The notes beneath the pieces were generated by a model. The model ran no database searches. It worked only from the letters and a program-made list of their open reading frames with translations, and was not told the DNA's origin. The translations under genes and the position numbers were made by a program. Positions 24,448 through 32,311 of a stretch of 64,000 bases of DNA are shown here, one piece after another; the first letter of the stretch is position 1, and every line of letters starts with the position of its first letter. The stretch covers positions 48,826 to 112,825 of the forward strand of contig JAEZUE010000076.1 of assembly GCA_023443455.1 (NCBI GenBank). The letters are read 5' to 3'. This DNA is from Verrucomicrobiota bacterium. GTDB lineage: Bacteria > Verrucomicrobiota > Verrucomicrobiia > Opitutales > Opitutaceae.

Positions 24448-25240
24448 GACCGTGTCCTTGGGTGACGAATGGAACGGAGTGGGAAGCGGAAGCCCCCTAC
24501 TCTATTCCCCAACCCGCCCCTTCGCCACCCGCGTTGGGGGCGACGCAGCCCACCCGCCTCCCCGTGACGGGACCACGAAGTCGCGAAAGGCGCTCTCGCC
24601 CGAGCGAAGGCCGCCAAGGCCTTCGCTCCGCATTGGCCAAAGCGCAAAGAACCAAGCCCGGCAGAGCCGCCGCCAAACGAGAAGACAGCGACCACGAGTG
24701 GCAGGGATCGCACGAAATCCGGAGCTTCCCATCCGTGCGATCCGTAATCGCCCTCTCCGACAAAACGCGAGCAAGGGGAGGTGTTCACAAAATGGAGAAC
24801 TCGCGCGGAGAGCTGCCCCGCTTCCGTGTCGATCGCGACACTCCTTGTCGACACCGGCTCCGAATCCCCGCCGCCCCTCGCCTGCGCCCCACGCACCGGG
24901 TCCCCCGAGCCCCATCGCGTCATCCCGAATTTGTCACGTAATACGTGACAAGTGCCATCTCGCCCGCCGGCGAAGGCGACACACACCCGAGGTGCCCCGC
25001 TTGCTCCCGATGCGTCGAAGGACTCGGCCAACCGCACCAGCCAAATCGTCACGGACTGACGTCTTCCGCGACGATCGCACCGTCCGCCGCATTGGACGCA
25101 GCGCAACGCCCCCCGAACCGGGGCCCGTCAGCGGCCGTTGACGGTTTCCAAATCTTGAACACAGAAGCTCGCCGCGAGTTTCACCACAGGCCTCCGCCGC
25201 ACCCCACTCCTCGCCCTCATCCTTCTGGCTTCTCCCGCCG
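24448..25240. other. 793-bp non-coding region with degenerate repeats
   Basis: No credible gene is seen. Notable pieces are: a 10-bp inverted repeat GGATCGCACG/CGTGCGATCC at 24705-24714 and 24734-24743; a stretch at 24644-24678 (GCAAAGAACC ... CAGAGCCGC ... CCAAAC) resembling 60992-61026; and a near-perfect palindrome at 24931-24951. The composition (mixed, with many short inverted blocks) suggests decayed mobile DNA or old repeats downstream of feoB. Confidence 0.55.
24931..24951 (+). promoter_or_regulatory. Palindrome TTGTCACGTA-A-TACGTGACAA
   Basis: Perfect 10-bp arms are separated by one base. The size and symmetry are those of a dimeric repressor operator, but no gene start lies close by, so it may be an orphan remnant of a lost gene or toxin-antitoxin promoter. 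It is not followed by a T-tract and is too short for a strong terminator. Confidence 0.4.
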
Positions 25241-27514
25241 TCACTCCACCCAACGCCACACCGCCGCAGTGCCCGCGCAGAGCACCACGCCGATCACCGT
25301 CGGCAGCAGCGCCGACACCGCCGTCCACTTCGCGCTGCGCGTCTCCTTGTAGATCGTCCACAACGTCGTCGAACACGGGTTGTGGCAGAGGCTGAAGAGC
25401 ATCAGGCAGACCGCGGTGAGCGTCGTCCAACCGCCGGCCTCGAGGATGCCGCGAAGGGCCCCGCCCTCGGCGTCGAACATCACGCCGGCCCCCGCGCCGA
25501 CGGCGCCGGTGAGCAGCGCGGTGAGCATCAGCACGGTCGGGATCACGATCTCGTTGGCCGGGATCGCCACGATGTAGGCGAGCAGGATCACGCCGTTGAG
25601 CCCGAGCAGCACCGCGAACGGATCAAGCCCGTGCACCAGCCACGCGGCGAGCGGCTGGCCGCCGGCATCGACATTGGCAACGAGCCAGATCGCGGCGCCG
25701 GCGGGAGCGGCGAAAACCACCGCGCGCCACAGCACGAACAGCGTGCGGTCGATCAACGAAGTATAGAGCGTGCGCAGGACCTGGGGCGGCCGATACGGCG
25801 GCAGCTCGAGGTTGAAGAAGCTCGCCTCGCCGCGCAGCACCGTGCGGCTGAGCAGCCACGACGACGCCAACGAGAGCAGGAACCCGAGCATCATGATCCC
25901 GGCCACCATCGCCGCCGCGACCAGCCCGCCCCACCGCGGCGGCGCGAGCGCGCCGATGAAGACCGTGGCAAGCATGATCTGCGTGGGCCAGCGGCCGTTG
26001 CAGAGTGCGAAGTTGTTGGTGACGATCGCGATCAGCCGCTCGCGCGGCGAGTCGATGATCCGCGCCGCCACCACGCCGGCGGCGTTGCAGCCGTAGCCCA
26101 TCGCCAGCGTGAGCGACTGCTTGCCGTGCGCGCCCGCCGCCTGGAAGAGCCGGTCGAGGTTGAACGAGACGCGCGGCAGGTACCCAAGATCCTCCAACAG
26201 CGTGAACACCGGAAAGAAGATCGCCATCGGCGGCAGCATCACGCTGATCACCCAGGCGGTCGCCAGATAGATGCCGTCGGCCAGCAGCCCCACGCCCCAG
26301 CCGGGCAGGCCCAGCGCCATCAGCGCCTCCCGGAACCAGCCGTGCCCCTGGTCGACGAGCAGCGTCGCCAGCCAGCCCGACGGCACGTTTGCGCCCGTGA
26401 TCGTGAGCCACAACACCGCGGAAAACAGCAGCAGCATCAGCGGGAACCCCGTCCACGCTCCGGTGAGCCAACGGTCGACCCGGCTCTGCCAGACCAGCCG
26501 CGCCGAATACCCCTCGCGCCGCACGCACACGTCGGCGATCCGCCCGGCCTGGCCGTAGACCGACTCCGCCAACGTGTCATGGAGATTCGGAGGCAACCGC
26601 CAACGCAGCCGCTCCACCGTCGCCAACGACGTCGCCAGGGCCGCGTCCGCCGGCTTCATCCCGCCCGGGGATTCCGCCGCCCGCGCCGTCACCTCGCCGA
26701 GGGCGGCGTCGCCGCCGGCCGCGAGTTCCGCCAGGCGTCCGTCGGCCGCCGCGGCCATCATGCCGCGGTCGCCCGCGAGCATGCGCAGCGCCACCCACGG
26801 CCGATGCGGCAGGCCCGGAAACACCGTGGCCAGCTCCTGCGCGACCGTGTCGATCGCGCTCTCCAGCTCGGGCACGGCCAAACGCAGCGTCGGCGGGCGG
26901 CACGGCACCTCGCCCGACGCGACCTGCGCCACCGCCTCGAGCAGCTCCGGCAGCCCTTCGCCCTGCCGCGCCGCACACGGCACCACCGGCACGCCGAGCT
27001 CGCGGGCGAGCTGCCGCACATCCACCTCGATATGGTGCGCCCGCGCCTCGTCGATGAGATTGAGCGCCACCACCACGCGGTCGGAAATCTGCAACACCTG
27101 CAGCAGCAGGTTCAGGTTGCGCTCCAGGGCCGTGGCATCGACCACGACCACCGTCACGTCCGGCCGGCCGAAGAGGATGAAGTTGCGCGTCACCTCCTCG
27201 TCCGCCGAGGCACTGAGAAGCGAATACGTGCCCGGCAGGTCGACCAGCCGGTACCGCCGGTCGCGGAACTCGAACGCGCCCTCGGCGCGCGCGATGGTCT
27301 TGCCGGGCCAGTTGCCGGTGTGCTGCCGCAGGCCGGTGAGGGCGTTGAACACCGTGCTCTTGCCGGTGTTCGGATTGCCCGCCAACGCCACGACAAAGTC
27401 CGCCTCGCCGGCCTGCACGCCGAGCCGCCGCAGCGCGGTGCGCCGCGACGGGCACGCCTCGCATGCCGGCGGCAGCTTCGGAGCGGGCGCGGGATTCGGT
27501 TCGGGCGCGCTCAT
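25241..27514 (-). CDS. feoB: Ferrous iron transporter FeoB
   Basis: This 757-residue protein has an N-terminal GTPase domain: P-loop GNPNTGKST at 46-54, then G3 DLPGTYSL and G4-like NLID. The membrane part has two Gate-type repeats with YGCNAAGVVAARII and FSLCHNPCSTTLWTIYKE, holding conserved Cys residues of the transport path. FeoB imports Fe2+ across the inner membrane. A Cys-rich N-terminal leader (CEACPSRRTALRRLG) precedes the G domain, as in many FeoB proteins outside Enterobacteria. Its start overlaps the stop of the upstream DtxR-FeoA gene by four bases, so the two are translationally coupled. Confidence 0.94.
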   Translation of the reverse strand: MSAPEPNPAPAPKLPPACEACPSRRTALRRLGVQAGEADFVVALAGNPNTGKSTVFNALTGLRQHTGNWPGKTIARAEGAFEFRDRRYRLVDLPGTYSLLSASADEEVTRNFILFGRPDVTVVVVDATALERNLNLLLQVLQISDRVVVALNLIDEARAHHIEVDVRQLARELGVPVVPCAARQGEGLPELLEAVAQVASGEVPCRPPTLRLAVPELESAIDTVAQELATVFPGLPHRPWVALRMLAGDRGMMAAAADGRLAELAAGGDAALGEVTARAAESPGGMKPADAALATSLATVERLRWRLPPNLHDTLAESVYGQAGRIADVCVRREGYSARLVWQSRVDRWLTGAWTGFPLMLLLFSAVLWLTITGANVPSGWLATLLVDQGHGWFREALMALGLPGWGVGLLADGIYLATAWVISVMLPPMAIFFPVFTLLEDLGYLPRVSFNLDRLFQAAGAHGKQSLTLAMGYGCNAAGVVAARIIDSPRERLIAIVTNNFALCNGRWPTQIMLATVFIGALAPPRWGGLVAAAMVAGIMMLGFLLSLASSWLLSRTVLRGEASFFNLELPPYRPPQVLRTLYTSLIDRTLFVLWRAVVFAAPAGAAIWLVANVDAGGQPLAAWLVHGLDPFAVLLGLNGVILLAYIVAIPANEIVIPTVLMLTALLTGAVGAGAGVMFDAEGGALRGILEAGGWTTLTAVCLMLFSLCHNPCSTTLWTIYKETRSAKWTAVSALLPTVIGVVLCAGTAAVWRWVE

Positions 27515-28449
27515 CGGCCGCCCTCCACTTCGAGCAGCACCTGCTCCGTCTGCTCGCGGCGCAGCGCCACAAGTGTTCCACGAATCCGGTACGCGATCGG
27601 GCTGCGCAGGGCCGCCGTGAACTCGCGCTCGATGCGCGTGCCGGGGACCAGGCCCAGGTCCAACAAACGTTGCCGCGCCCGCCCCCGGATCACCGGCGCC
27701 AAGCCCGCCACCACTCCCACGGCCCCCGGAGCCAGATCCGCCAACCGCCGTCGCTTCGCCACCGCGGTCGCCGCCGTCACCGGCGCCACATGCACCAGTT
27801 CGGCTTCGCCCGGCGTGAGCGTCAACCAGCGGCCATCGACCTCGATCTCGACCCGATCGGCCCGACGCCGCACCGCGCGCAGCAACGACCCCGGCGCCAG
27901 GCCCGTGCGATGCACGGCGGCGTAGAGTGCGGGCGGCTCATCCTCGAGATGCACCACCAGCGCCGGCTCGTCTTCCGGCCAGTCAAGCAGGGTCGGCGCC
28001 GCCTCCGCGGCAAAGCGGCCCTCGCGATCGGGAATCGGATCGCCGTGCGGATCGAAGCGCGGATTGCCGAGCGCGTCGGCCAGGGAGTTGGCCTCCTCCG
28101 GCGTGAGATGATGCTCCGCGCGGTCGGCGCGCGTGTGCCACTTCTCCGGCGCCAGACCGGTCTCGCGCGCCAGGCGCGTCTCCAAAAGTCGGTGCGACCG
28201 CAACAGTTGCAGCCCGCGCGTGCGGCCGGTCTCGGTCAGTTCGTAACGCGCCTCCTCGTGGCCCAACCAGCCGTCGCGCGAAAGCTGCTCCAGGGTGCGC
28301 GCCAGACGGTCGCGCGGCGCCTCGAGCGAACCCGCCAGCGACTCGAGATCGTCGGTGCGGCCCGCCGCCGCGCGCTCGGCCAGGCGCTTGAGCACATCGT
28401 CCCCCAGGGCATCGGGCGGTGGCGAAGACGAATTTGTAGCAGCTGCCAT
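27511..28449 (-). CDS. DtxR-family metalloregulator fused to FeoA domains
   Basis: In this 312-residue protein, residues about 15-75 form a winged helix (AERAAAGRTDDLESLAGSLE, RDGWLGHEEARYELTETGR). Residues 76-150 match the DtxR dimerisation and metal-binding region (HRLLETRLARETGL, ADRAEHHLTPEEANSLADAL, DPHGDPIP). The rest looks like two SH3/FeoA-like domains, the second clear: RLADLAPGAVGVVAGL and RQRLLDLGLVPGT, then YRIRGTLVALRR. It thus combines an iron-sensing repressor and the FeoA accessory subunit of FeoB in one chain. It overlaps feoB by four bases. A TGTAGC palindrome sits 5 bases upstream of its start. Confidence 0.85.
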   Translation of the reverse strand: MAAATNSSSPPPDALGDDVLKRLAERAAAGRTDDLESLAGSLEAPRDRLARTLEQLSRDGWLGHEEARYELTETGRTRGLQLLRSHRLLETRLARETGLAPEKWHTRADRAEHHLTPEEANSLADALGNPRFDPHGDPIPDREGRFAAEAAPTLLDWPEDEPALVVHLEDEPPALYAAVHRTGLAPGSLLRAVRRRADRVEIEVDGRWLTLTPGEAELVHVAPVTAATAVAKRRRLADLAPGAVGVVAGLAPVIRGRARQRLLDLGLVPGTRIEREFTAALRSPIAYRIRGTLVALRREQTEQVLLEVEGGR

Positions 28450-28453
28450 ATCG

Positions 28454-28469
28454 TGTAGCTAGTGCTACA
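28454..28469 (+). promoter_or_regulatory. Candidate metalloregulator operator TGTAGC-TAGT-GCTACA
   Basis: A perfect 6-bp inverted repeat with a 4-base spacer lies in the 64-base gap between the divergent DtxR-FeoA/feoB operon and mntR-like gene. A further direct TGTAGC is at 28435-28440 inside the start of the fusion gene. The TAGC/GCTA core and spacing resemble MntR and DtxR-type boxes. Binding by either neighbouring regulator is inference. Confidence 0.6.
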
Positions 28470-28513
28470 TTTTTGCGCTTGGTCAAGTACTCCCGAAATG
28501 TTCTGGTACCGCC

Positions 28514-28975
28514 ATGCCCGCCGCCCCTCGCTCCGCCGCCACGACCGCGCGCACCAAACCCAAGACCAACCCCAAGGTCGAGGCCCTGCGCCAGACGCGT
28601 GCCGCGCACGCCAACGAGTTGGCCGAGGACTATGTCGAGGCGATCGCGGCGTTGGCGGCCGCGTACGGCGAGGCGCGGCTGGTCGATCTCGCCCGGGAGC
28701 TCGGCGTCTCCCATGTGACCGTGCACCGCGCGATCCTGCGCCTGATCAAGGCGGGGCTGGTGAAGAGCGAGCCCTACCGCGCGATCTTCCTGACCGACGA
28801 GGGCCGCGCCCTCGCCGAGACCTGCCGCAACCGCCACGAGACGGTATTCAACTTTCTCCTCAGCCTCGGCGTGCCGGAGACCGTGGCGTTGCGCGACGCC
28901 GAGGGCATCGAGCACCATGTGAGCCCCGAGACGCTCGCCGCGTTTGCGCGGGGGTTGAAACGGGCGGCCGGGTAG
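28514..28975 (+). CDS. mntR: MntR-like manganese-responsive transcriptional regulator
   Basis: This 153-residue DtxR/MntR-family protein has a Lys/Thr-rich leader (1-30), then AEDYVEAIAALAAAYGEARL and the helix-turn-helix VDLARELGVSHVTVHRAILRLIKAGLV. The metal-binding segment is RNRHETVFNFLLSLGVPETVALRDAEGIEHHVS with the expected Glu and His residues. The length and the EGIEHHVSPETLAAF ending match proteobacterial MntR. It probably represses manganese or iron uptake when metal is plentiful. It is divergent from feoB and shares the palindrome with it. No mntH or other Mn transporter lies in the window. Confidence 0.85.
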   Translation: MPAAPRSAATTARTKPKTNPKVEALRQTRAAHANELAEDYVEAIAALAAAYGEARLVDLARELGVSHVTVHRAILRLIKAGLVKSEPYRAIFLTDEGRALAETCRNRHETVFNFLLSLGVPETVALRDAEGIEHHVSPETLAAFARGLKRAAG

Positions 28976-28976
28976 C

Positions 28977-29006
28977 AAAAAGGCGCGCCGGAATGCGGCG
29001 CGCCTT
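28977..29006 (-). terminator. Terminator for the leftward GPH-symporter transcript
   Basis: Stem AAGGCGCGCC (28980-28989) pairs perfectly with GGCGCGCCTT (28997-29006), with a 7-base loop. Read on the minus strand, the stem is followed by TTTTGCT, so it should end the symporter transcript. On the plus strand, serving mntR, it lacks a T-run but may work weakly in both directions. Confidence 0.7.
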
Positions 29007-29035
29007 GAAGGGAGAGTTGAGCGGGACCGGCAACG

Positions 29036-30448
29036 TCAGCCGGAGGAATCGTCCTCGCCGGCGGCGATGCGGCGCGCCTTCAGGGCCTCGCCGATCTCGG
29101 CGACCTTCTGCTCGTTGAGCGGGTAGAAGACGACGAGCACGATGGACACGATGCCCAGGGCGGCGGGAATGAGGCTGACCAGCAGCACCAGCCCGTGTTT
29201 CACGTCGGCGCTCTGTTCGACATTGGGCACGAAGCCCACGCCCGAAAGCATCCAGCCGGCGATGGCGGAGCCGAGGGCCCAACCGACCTTCTGGCCGAAG
29301 GTCGAGGCGGAGAAGACCAGACCGGTTGCGCGTCGGCCGTTCTTCCACTCGCCGTAGTCGGCGGTGTCGGCGTACATCGACCAGATGAGTGCGCTGAGCG
29401 GGCCGCCGGTGATCGAGCCGAACACCTGAAGCACGAAGAGCAGCGTGACCTGCTCGGGCTTCACCACGAAGAACGCGGCCGTGCTGACCACCGCGACCAC
29501 GAACATGATGATGAACGCGGACTTCTTGCCGACCAGCTTGGTGAAGGGAGTCAGGATCAGCACGCCGACGATGGCCGAGACCTGCCCGACGCCGTTGAAC
29601 ACCGAGACCATCCACTCGTAGCCGACTTCACGCGTGCCGAGGAAGGGCAGCGAGAGCACCTGCGTGCCGACGAAGTACTTGAAATAGTGCGCGGTCGCGG
29701 TGCTGCGGGTCGCGACGAAGAGGATGAAGGTCAGGGTCGTGGCCAGCAGGATCAGCCAGGGCTTGTTGGTGACGAGATCCTTCAGGTCGGCGCCGAGCGC
29801 CGGGCGCTGCGCCTTCGGCGGCCGCACGCGCTCGCGGGTGAAGAAGAACGTGACCATGAAGCAGGCCATCGCCACCACGCCGATGACCACGAACGACAGC
29901 TGCCAACCGCGGGCGTCGTTCCCCTGCCCGAGGGTCTTGACCACCGGCAGCAGGAAAAGCGAGATGACGGTACCGGCCGAATACGCGAAGAGGAACTTGA
30001 TCGAGGCGACGGCGGTGCGGTCGACCGGATTCGAGGAGATGACCCCGAGCAGCGCGGTGTACGGGATGTTCACCGCCGTGTAGAGCATCATCAGCAGGTT
30101 GAACGTGACGAAGGCCCACACGACCTTGCCCGTATCCGAGAACTCGGGCGTGGTGAAGGTGAGCACGCCCATGATCACGAAGGGCAGCGAGAACCACAGG
30201 ATGAACGGGCGAAACTTGCCCCAGCGGGTCTCGGTGCGGTCGGCGAACACGCCGATCATCGGGTCGTTGATGCCATCCCACAGCCGGCTGAGCAGGAACA
30301 TCGTGCCCGCGGTGGCGGCCGAGATGCCGAAGACGTCGGTGTAGAAAAGCAGCAGATACGCCATGAAGGTCTGCCAGTAGAGCACGGAGGCGAAGTCGCC
30401 GAAGCCGTAGCTGACCTTTTCCAGGAAGGGGACTTTTTCGCGGGACAT
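29036..30448 (-). CDS. GPH-family sugar:cation symporter (MelB-like)
   Basis: The ATG at 30448 (MSREKVPFLEKVSYGFGDFASVLYW) gives 470 residues. The N-terminal YGFGDFAS and the DGINDPMIGVFADRTETRWGKFRPFIL stretch are diagnostic of the glycoside-pentoside-hexuronide symporter family within MFS. A second hallmark, SMYADTADYGEWKNGRRATGLVFSAS, occurs in the C-terminal half. About twelve membrane helices are visible. It imports a glycoside or uronide with Na+ or H+; the exact sugar is unknown. The gene has its own terminator and no adjacent glycosidase, although secreted glycan-active proteins are encoded 4-14 kb away. Confidence 0.88.
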   Translation of the reverse strand: MSREKVPFLEKVSYGFGDFASVLYWQTFMAYLLLFYTDVFGISAATAGTMFLLSRLWDGINDPMIGVFADRTETRWGKFRPFILWFSLPFVIMGVLTFTTPEFSDTGKVVWAFVTFNLLMMLYTAVNIPYTALLGVISSNPVDRTAVASIKFLFAYSAGTVISLFLLPVVKTLGQGNDARGWQLSFVVIGVVAMACFMVTFFFTRERVRPPKAQRPALGADLKDLVTNKPWLILLATTLTFILFVATRSTATAHYFKYFVGTQVLSLPFLGTREVGYEWMVSVFNGVGQVSAIVGVLILTPFTKLVGKKSAFIIMFVVAVVSTAAFFVVKPEQVTLLFVLQVFGSITGGPLSALIWSMYADTADYGEWKNGRRATGLVFSASTFGQKVGWALGSAIAGWMLSGVGFVPNVEQSADVKHGLVLLVSLIPAALGIVSIVLVVFYPLNEQKVAEIGEALKARRIAAGEDDSSG

Positions 30449-30636
30449 GTGTTTTCCCAGGGGGAGGGTGTTCGGGGGATGGGATTGCTCGGGGGTGAAG
30501 GCGTCGAGCGTGGGCGCCCTCGCGGGGAAATCCACCCTCTTCTTCCCCGGGCACGGCCCGGGGGTGGGCAAATGATGCATCCGCGCCACCGCTCCGGGCT
30601 GGCCACGCGGCCACCGAACAAACTCAATCGGTCGCG

Positions 30637-30885
30637 ATGACCGCACCCGCCCACCGCTCCAACGACCCGCTGCACGGCGTGACGCTCGAGACCATCGTCA
30701 CCAGTCTGGCCAAGTGGTACGGCTGGGAGGAACTCGGCCGCATCGTCCCGGTCCGCTGTTTCCTCTTCGACCCGAGCGTGAGTTCGAGCCTGAAGTTCCT
30801 CCGTAAAACCCCGTGGGCCCGCCAGAAGGTCGAAGACCTCTACCTGGCGACCGTGGCCCGCGCCGAGGAATCCAAGGCCGAATAG
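30637..30885 (+). CDS. VF530-family small DNA-binding-like protein (DUF2132)
   Basis: This 82-residue protein has the family's conserved core almost end to end: DPLHGVTLETIVTSLAKWYGW, EELGRIVPVRCFLFDP, then SVSSSLKFLRKTPWARQKVE. VF530-type proteins are small helical proteins structurally likened to DNA-binding folds; their role is unknown. The N-terminal seven residues and the C-terminal RAEESKAE tail vary. It is divergent from the GPH symporter gene and followed by a palindrome-rich intergenic region. Confidence 0.85.
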   Translation: MTAPAHRSNDPLHGVTLETIVTSLAKWYGWEELGRIVPVRCFLFDPSVSSSLKFLRKTPWARQKVEDLYLATVARAEESKAE

Positions 30886-30997
30886 CCGAAGGCGCGAGAC
30901 GCCGAAACCCGAACAACCGGAATCTCGGTCCGCCCAACGCCCCCCAAAAAACAGCGCCGCCCAAAAAAACCAGCGCCGCCCGCCCCGACGCGCCGCC

Positions 30998-31043
30998 AAC
31001 AACGCGTTTCAGTGGTCCGACCGCACCATCAAAACGCGTTGTT
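30998..31043 (+). repeat. Palindromic repeat 1 of 4 (31-32 kb family)
   Basis: The left arm AACAACGCGTTTCAGTGGTC and the right arm, which ends AAAACGCGTTGTT, are imperfectly complementary; the centre is CCGACCG (CGGTCGG on the minus strand). The arms are about 22 bases with five mismatches. It is the most diverged of the four copies. Confidence 0.75.
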
Positions 31044-31185
31044 TACGGTGGTCCGGCCCGACTCCCCGCGCGCCCCGGGGTGCCTCACCCCGGCCGCGGG
31101 CAGAAGCGATGATACCCCACATTCGGGGCGGTCCCGGAGGAACCGAGCGAGCCCGGACGCACAGGGTCCTCGGGAACCAGCCCCC

Positions 31186-31235
31186 AAAAACGCTCACTTT
31201 TGTGGTACGGTCGTACCACAAAAGTGAGCGTTTTT
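31186..31235 (+). repeat. Palindromic repeat 2 of 4, perfect 24-bp arms
   Basis: Arms 31186-31209 (AAAAACGCTCACTTTTGTGG then TACG) and 31212-31235 are exact complements, separated only by GT, giving centre CGGTCG. Because it begins with A5 and ends with T5, it could also terminate transcription from both sides, yet the neighbouring genes end more than 150 bases away. Confidence 0.9.
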
Positions 31236-31272
31236 GTGAACCCACCCCTGGGAAAATCTTCCCGCTCGAACC

Positions 31273-31320
31273 AAACAGCGGGTTTTGGTGGTGCGATCGC
31301 ACCACTAAAACGCGTTGTTT
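31273..31320 (+). repeat. Palindromic repeat 3 of 4
   Basis: The arms of 23 bases have three mismatches and a 2-base spacer AT, giving centre GCGATCGC. The right arm ends CCACTAAAACGCGTTGTTT, nearly the same as the right arm of repeat 1, showing common descent. Confidence 0.8.
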
Positions 31321-31393
31321 GCTGCGCGTGGGCGGGGCCAGTTTCGGCTGACCGGGGCGGTTCTCCCCACCGCTCCCGAAACGGGTAACGACA

Positions 31394-31996
31394 TCACCCG
31401 CGCGGACCGCGGCTGGGCACATGCACCGACTGCATGCCGGCGGCCTCGGCAGCCTTGTGCCCCGGCTCCGCATCCTCGAACACGAGGCAACGCGCGGGCG
31501 GCACTCCGAGCTTTTTCGCGGCGAGCAGGAACATGTCGGGCGCCGGTTTTCCGTGCACCACATCCTCCGGCGTGACCACGACCGGAAAAATCGAGGCAAG
31601 CCCGGCCAGCTCCAGCGAGTGGCGCACGATGTCGCGCGGCCCACCCGAGGCCACCGCCACCGGCTTCCCCGCCGCCGCCGCGGCCCGGGCGAACGCCACC
31701 ACCGGGTCGATGAGTTTCACCTCCGCCAGCAACTCCACGAACAGCGCCTCCTTCTCGTGGAAGACCACCTCCGGGTCGATCTTCAACCCGTAGTGCGCCG
31801 CGATCAGCTCGGCCACCTTCAACGTCGGCACGCCGCCGAGCGAATAGAACAGCTCCTCGCAGAGCGGCTCCTGCAGGCCGTGGCGCCGCATCGCGGCGTC
31901 CCAGGCGCGGTAGTGCACCGGCATCGAATCGATGAGGGTGCCGTCGCAATCGAAGATGTAACCGGCGAAGTCTCCAGTGGGGATGTCGAGCTGCAT
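31394..31996 (-). CDS. HAD phosphatase, beta-phosphoglucomutase-like subfamily
   Basis: This 200-residue protein has HAD motif I FDCDGTLIDSMPVHYRAW (Asp16/Asp18), motif II PVAVASGGPRD, motif III HGKPAPDMFLLAAKKLG and motif IV LVFEDAEPGHKAAEAAGM. This is the layout of small sugar-phosphate phosphatases such as YqaB. The substrate is probably a sugar phosphate; a mutase is less likely because typical PgmB cap residues are not evident. The gene is flanked on both sides by members of the same palindromic repeat family, the downstream set lying just past its stop codon. Confidence 0.85.
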   Translation of the reverse strand: MQLDIPTGDFAGYIFDCDGTLIDSMPVHYRAWDAAMRRHGLQEPLCEELFYSLGGVPTLKVAELIAAHYGLKIDPEVVFHEKEALFVELLAEVKLIDPVVAFARAAAAAGKPVAVASGGPRDIVRHSLELAGLASIFPVVVTPEDVVHGKPAPDMFLLAAKKLGVPPARCLVFEDAEPGHKAAEAAGMQSVHVPSRGPRG

Positions 31997-32311
31997 AAGC
32001 CGCCCAGCACAATCCCCCGCCCCGGCCGAGGCAAGCGAGGGTTCCAGCCGCCGATCGCTCCGACGCGAACCGGCTGGCCATCCCTATACGGGGAACCACC
32101 TCCTCCGCGTCGGCCTCGGCCAGCCCGGAGGGGAGGCATCAACCCGCCCGAAGCCCGAGCAAAAACGCTCATTTTAGTGATACGGTCGCATCACCAAAGT
32201 GAGCGTTTTCATCGGCCGTTCAGGCGGAGTTCTTTTCTGGGGGAGAGTGCGGGAATCCGGCGCGCGCAGCATCCGCGGCCACCTTCCGACGAGCTCGGAC
32301 GCCCCTCCCGA
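31997..32311. other. 315-bp intergenic region with one hairpin repeat
   Basis: This region lies upstream of the HAD phosphatase start and downstream of the methyltransferase stop (both minus strand). Apart from the palindrome at 32161-32210, I see only GC-rich spacer and no coding sequence. The phosphatase promoter should be here. Confidence 0.6.
32161..32210 (+). repeat. Palindromic repeat 4 of 4
   Basis: Left arm 32161-32184 (AAAAACGCTCATTTTAGTGA then TACG) and right arm 32187-32210 have four mismatches, spacer GT and centre CGGTCG. It is clearly homologous to repeat 2 (shared AAAAACGCTCA and GTGAGCGTTTT). Most arm differences leave G-T pairs. Confidence 0.85.

Larger units (their letters stand above)
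30886..31393. other. 508-bp intergenic region carrying three hairpin repeats
   Basis: Between the VF530-like gene and the convergent HAD phosphatase gene there is no convincing gene. The region carries three of the four CGGTCG/CGATCG-centred palindromes (30998-31043, 31186-31235, 31273-31320) in GC-rich spacer. Bases 30943-30985 contain two short CCAAAAAA...CAGCGCCGCCC repeats. Confidence 0.7.

Noticed and set aside
25382..27925. An 847-residue plus-strand frame across feoB
   Set aside because: Composition is Arg/His/Gln-rich without domains, and the opposite strand encodes an unmistakable FeoB.
31186..31235. The perfect palindrome as a plain bidirectional terminator
   Set aside because: It is 150-300 bases from both gene ends and has three homologues with the same centre, so a repeat family is the better explanation, although terminator activity cannot be excluded.
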